From positions 1 through 9,768 of the forward strand of contig JAICXZ010000058.1 in the NCBI GenBank assembly GCA_025934475.1: a stretch of 9,768 bases of DNA, given 5' to 3'. This stretch comes from Mucilaginibacter sp. Its GTDB lineage: Bacteria > Bacteroidota > Bacteroidia > Sphingobacteriales > Sphingobacteriaceae. A program made the translations under genes and the position numbers. Below, piece after piece: positions 7,702-9,768 of this stretch; within the stretch, counting starts at the first letter, position 1; each line of letters begins with the position of its first letter. Under the pieces are notes generated by a model. That model saw nothing but the letters and a program-made list of their open reading frames with translations. It was not told where the DNA came from and searched no databases.

Positions 7702-7872
7702 ACTGATACATTCGCACCTGATCTCAAGGCTTTCTACGATAAATTATACCAGTTCGTTTTACTAATTTTTTATTTAAATAATCTGTAACCTGTTTGAAAC
7801 TTATTCGTAAAAAGATTCATCAAGTTTGTCAAGTAAATTTATTTAACCATTATTTAACGCTGATCAAGCACT

Positions 7873-7989
7873 ATGAAAACCAAACAAATGTCCAAACTGG
7901 AAACCGCACTTATTGTTTCGATCTATGGTATCAGCGTTAGCGGTTTTTGCATTGCCTGCTTCTTTGCTATTCAATCTCTGCTGCGTTAA
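7873..7989 (+). CDS. Predicted 38-residue single-span membrane peptide
   Basis: This small ORF runs from ATG 7873 to TAA 7987-7989 and is the only plus-strand gene I can support. The peptide has a short basic, polar N-terminus (MKTKQMSKLET, 1-11), then one hydrophobic segment (about 12-37: ALIVSIYGISVSGF, CIACFFAIQSLL) with two cysteines (26, 29), ending in Arg. By the positive-inside rule the N-terminus should be cytoplasmic. The ORF has clearly higher GC than the very AT-rich DNA just upstream, as coding DNA would. It is divergent from wza and convergent with the GT4 gene, whose stop is 54 bp away. I do not recognise the family. No strong ribosome-binding site is visible, which is normal in Bacteroidota. 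It could be a regulator or accessory of the membrane export complex, an unrelated small membrane protein, or a chance ORF. Confidence 0.45.
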   Translation: MKTKQMSKLETALIVSIYGISVSGFCIACFFAIQSLLR

Positions 7990-8043
7990 TTTCATAGTCT
8001 CTTTTCTGTTCTATACCAATTTGTACCGGCATAACTAGTTAAT

Positions 8044-9156
8044 TCAATTGAACTTAGTGTTGAGTTTGTAATATTTTATCAATTCGGCGGCGTTCTTCTC
8101 CATGCTAAATTTCTCGCCGATAAAATTCTGAGCTGCCGATCTGATAGCCGAAACATTCTCCTTGCCCTCAATCAGTTTTACGAGCAGATCAATATAACCC
8201 TGCTTGTTCTCGATATTAATCATGAACCCGGTTCTGCCGTTGTCGATCATGTTGTTTAAACCCGGCGCATCATTAACAACAACCAGGCCATTGTAGTACA
8301 TTGCTTCAAGCAACGCTATCGAAAGTCCCTCAAAAAGCGAGGGCATCATGTAAACATCAGAACTAACTAAAAGTTCTGGGACGTCGTTCCTGTTGCCTGT
8401 GAATACTACCTTAGCTCCTAGCCCCAAATCCTTAGACCGGGCCTTTTCAGCCTCTTCATCCACTCCTGTGCCAACATGCAGGTAGGTAACTTTTCGTCCC
8501 TGTTTGCTCAAAACTTCAACCAGATCGAGGATGAAACCATGGTTCTTCACCTTTGAACATCCGCCAACGGAGATAATCACAAAGTCATCTGCGGAAATGC
8601 CAAGCTCTGTTCTCTTTTTTGCCCTGATAGCGTCCTTATTTTCGATCAGTCCCGCATCCGTCATGATCCAGTTATTGATCTGGTAACACTCGTTGCGAAA
8701 CATTTTACGTTCGTTGGCCGATACTGCATCGCCAATTGCATGGTGCTTTGCTCCCAGCATTTTAGCCATTCTGCGTTGAGCTATCCTGGTGTTACGCAGC
8801 ATGCCGTCAAACGTCCAGCAATTATGAAAGGTTCTGACGATATTCTTATGCCCGGTTAACCTCAGCAGCATCACTTTCCAGAAATACAATTTTTCGGTAT
8901 GAATATGAACTACGTCGAACTTGTTTGCCTTGAAATACCTGTAGAATCTTTTGAAAAAATCCAGTTTACCTTCGCCACCAACATTATCTATCGAATAACC
9001 TGCATCACGCATAGACTGTTCAAATCGTCCCTCCCCGGGCTCAGATGCAACCAGCGTAGTTTGTATGCCATTGGCGTCAAAAACTTTTGATGCCTGGTAC
9101 AACATCGTCTCGGCACCCGAGAATTCGATCTTGTTTAAAACATGAGCCACTTTCAT
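8044..9156 (-). CDS. Family 4 glycosyltransferase
   Basis: This 370-residue GT-B fold enzyme has, numbered from the chosen ATG, N-terminal MKVAHVLNKIEFSGAETM (the GAE acceptor-site loop at 14-16), VVHIHTEK (82-89), the donor-phosphate-binding stretch GGCSKVKNH (198-206) and the EX7E motif EGLSIALLE (E276 and E284), followed by AMYYNGLVVVNDAPG. These are hallmarks of GT4 retaining glycosyltransferases. It likely adds one sugar during repeat-unit assembly on the inner face of the membrane; the sugar is unknown. I chose ATG at 9156 because the usual GT4 N-terminus begins exactly there. An in-frame TTG at 9174 would add six residues (MSAILK) and leave 3 nt to the previous stop. With ATG the gap to the GNAT gene is 21 nt, so the two are probably cotranscribed. 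TGA stop. No clear intrinsic terminator follows. Confidence 0.92.
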   Translation of the reverse strand: MKVAHVLNKIEFSGAETMLYQASKVFDANGIQTTLVASEPGEGRFEQSMRDAGYSIDNVGGEGKLDFFKRFYRYFKANKFDVVHIHTEKLYFWKVMLLRLTGHKNIVRTFHNCWTFDGMLRNTRIAQRRMAKMLGAKHHAIGDAVSANERKMFRNECYQINNWIMTDAGLIENKDAIRAKKRTELGISADDFVIISVGGCSKVKNHGFILDLVEVLSKQGRKVTYLHVGTGVDEEAEKARSKDLGLGAKVVFTGNRNDVPELLVSSDVYMMPSLFEGLSIALLEAMYYNGLVVVNDAPGLNNMIDNGRTGFMINIENKQGYIDLLVKLIEGKENVSAIRSAAQNFIGEKFSMEKNAAELIKYYKLNTKFN

Positions 9157-9177
9157 TTTTAGAATTGCAGACAAAAA

Positions 9178-9615
9178 TTAAAGCGGTTTAAATAGGAACA
9201 CAAAATGTTCTGCGTGAATATAATCGATGTGTTTGTAGAACTCGAAAGCCGGCATATGCTTATTGGTCATCAGTGTAATCACTTCGTAACCCTGATCCAT
9301 GCCGTAATTCTCGACGTGATCGAGCAGCTTTTTACCGTACCCCTTCCCCCTGCTGTTGGGAGTGACGAACAATTCGTCAACGTAGATCAGATCATTCGTC
9401 CACCACGTTTTTGAATGGCCAAGCATAGCGCCAACTATGGCCTCACCTTCGGTTATTACAAAACCCACGAAACGGGTCCTATCCGCGTATTCGGTGAGAT
9501 ATTTAATAGCCTTCTCTTTAGTGAAATTATAGTTCCATGGCGGTTGATTGTATGCTTGCATGTACACAGAAGCACACTGTTCGATATCGCTTAGGGTTAA
9601 CGGCCTGATGTCCAT
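9178..9615 (-). CDS. GNAT family N-acetyltransferase
   Basis: This 145-residue protein is full length for a single GNAT domain. The acetyl-CoA pyrophosphate-binding motif A is at 80-94 (DELFVTPNS followed by RGKGYG, fitting Q/R-x-x-G-x-G/A), preceded by the beta4 strand IVGAMLGH (60-67). A C-terminal VITLMTNKHMPAFEFYKHIDY (112-132) is the usual beta6-helix-beta7 region with the N-x-x-A-x-x-FY signature. The N-terminal YNQPPWNYNFTKEKA (22-36) recalls the PW-containing segment in aminoglycoside 6'-acetyltransferase-like GNATs, but many house-keeping relatives have it and resistance should not be inferred. The acceptor is unknown: an amino sugar of the polymer is possible given the downstream GT4 gene, but small molecules or proteins are equally possible. 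ATG at 9615; 91 bp separate it from the gene upstream. Confidence 0.9.
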   Translation of the reverse strand: MDIRPLTLSDIEQCASVYMQAYNQPPWNYNFTKEKAIKYLTEYADRTRFVGFVITEGEAIVGAMLGHSKTWWTNDLIYVDELFVTPNSRGKGYGKKLLDHVENYGMDQGYEVITLMTNKHMPAFEFYKHIDYIHAEHFVFLFKPL

Positions 9616-9658
9616 ATAGGGTAAATATCAATAGTTTTAAGGTGTCCGGTCTTAATAT

Positions 9659-9692
9659 TTAATGTTACCGGCAACCGTGCATTTAACATTAA
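9659..9692 (-). other. Stem-loop in the gap before the GNAT gene
   Basis: TTAATGTTA (9659-9667) and TAACATTAA (9684-9692) form a perfect 9-bp inverted repeat around a 16-nt loop, which itself contains a small CGG/CCG pairing (9669-9671 with 9675-9677). It begins 14 nt past the stop of the gene at the right edge. It lacks a U-tract on the minus strand, so it is a poor intrinsic terminator; it may end or stabilise that transcript, or be an operator for the GNAT-GT4 unit. Confidence 0.38.
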
Positions 9693-9706
9693 TTTGATCG
9701 ATTTGT

Positions 9707-9768
9707 TTAGCCGATTTTACTTAATGCATCCTGAACGGCCTTACCCAGTTCAGCTACATTTGGCTGCA
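9707..9768 (-). CDS. C-terminal fragment of an unidentified gene
   Basis: The frame is open from the right edge to TAA at 9709-9707 and encodes a C-terminus reading QPNVAELGKAVQDALSKIG. It looks like a helical protein end with normal coding composition, and the AT-rich DNA begins immediately after the stop, which supports a real gene end. Nineteen residues are too few to name a family. It is on the same strand as the locus, 91 bp upstream of the GNAT gene. Confidence 0.6.
   Translation of the reverse strand, partial: QPNVAELGKAVQDALSKIG

Larger units (their letters stand above)
7582..7872. promoter_or_regulatory. Divergent control region between wza and the small membrane-peptide gene
   Basis: This 291-bp AT-rich stretch has no ORF worth calling and lies between two divergent starts (wza at 7581, minus; peptide at 7873, plus), so promoters for both should be here. 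Items seen are the 14-bp palindrome at 7688-7701, weak minus-strand promoter matches (7659-7688 and 7796-7823), and a plus-strand CAAGTTTG at 7821-7828 (5 of 6 to a Bacteroidota -7 box TAnnTTTG, but lacking a well-spaced -33 TTG). A 7-bp direct repeat ATTTAAC at 7841 and 7852 has an 11-bp period, one helical turn, ending 14 bp before the peptide start. Regulatory function is inferred from layout. Confidence 0.5.

Noticed and set aside
8032..8041. 10-bp palindrome TAACTAGTTA just after the GT4 stop
   Set aside because: Too short and AT-rich to mean much; no U-tract follows and it does not form a convincing terminator.
9157..9174. TTG start at 9174 for the GT4 gene
   Set aside because: The ATG at 9156 begins precisely at the typical GT4 N-terminus (MKVAHVLN); the six extra residues add nothing recognisable.
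9178..9615. GNAT protein as an aminoglycoside-resistance enzyme
   Set aside because: Only a loose N-terminal resemblance is visible; GNAT proteins are functionally diverse and the setting is a polysaccharide locus.

Overview
The window is a cell-surface or secreted polysaccharide (exopolysaccharide/capsule, Wzx/Wzy type) biosynthesis locus, almost certainly from a Bacteroidota bacterium. A Sphingobacteriaceae-like host (Mucilaginibacter/Pedobacter type) is my best guess. The grounds are the moderate-to-low GC content, start codons without clear Shine-Dalgarno sequences, a lipoprotein Wza with a C-terminal hydrophobic helix, and a one-piece Wzc kinase with an ILEMDLRKP-type Walker A' motif. 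The genus is inferred by eye, not tested.

All large genes lie on the minus strand, so the transcriptional order runs from high to low coordinates. At the right edge (9707-9768) is the last 19 codons of an unidentified gene. A 91-bp gap with a 9-bp inverted repeat follows, then a GNAT acetyltransferase (9178-9615) and a GT4 glycosyltransferase (8044-9156). These two look like one short unit. A 462-bp stretch without large genes (7582-8043) separates them from the export operon. It carries a likely 38-codon plus-strand gene for a single-span membrane peptide (7873-7989), convergent with the GT4 gene and divergent from wza. The 291-bp divergent region between the peptide gene and wza holds a perfect 14-bp palindrome and weak Bacteroidota-type promoter matches.

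From 7581 downward a tightly packed operon follows: outer-membrane export lipoprotein (wza), BY-type tyrosine kinase/co-polymerase (wzc), MOP-superfamily flippase (wzx), left-handed beta-helix O-acetyltransferase, O-antigen-polymerase-like Wzy, and a GT2 glycosyltransferase. After a 103-bp gap comes the first 15 codons of another GT4 glycosyltransferase, cut by the left edge. Inferred pathway: glycosyltransferases build a lipid-linked repeat unit, the beta-helix enzyme probably acetylates it, Wzx flips it, Wzy polymerises it, and Wzc with Wza sets chain length and exports the chain. No initiating phosphoglycosyltransferase, nucleotide-sugar synthesis gene or Wzb-type phosphatase is visible, so the locus must extend beyond the window or use unlinked genes.

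The protein families are ordinary for such loci. The least explained items are the antisense small membrane peptide, the palindromic divergent control region, the unusual Walker A sequence in Wzc, and the acidic tail on Wzy. I found no CRISPR array, tRNA, rRNA, transposon or phage element, and no convincing evidence of a wholly new system.
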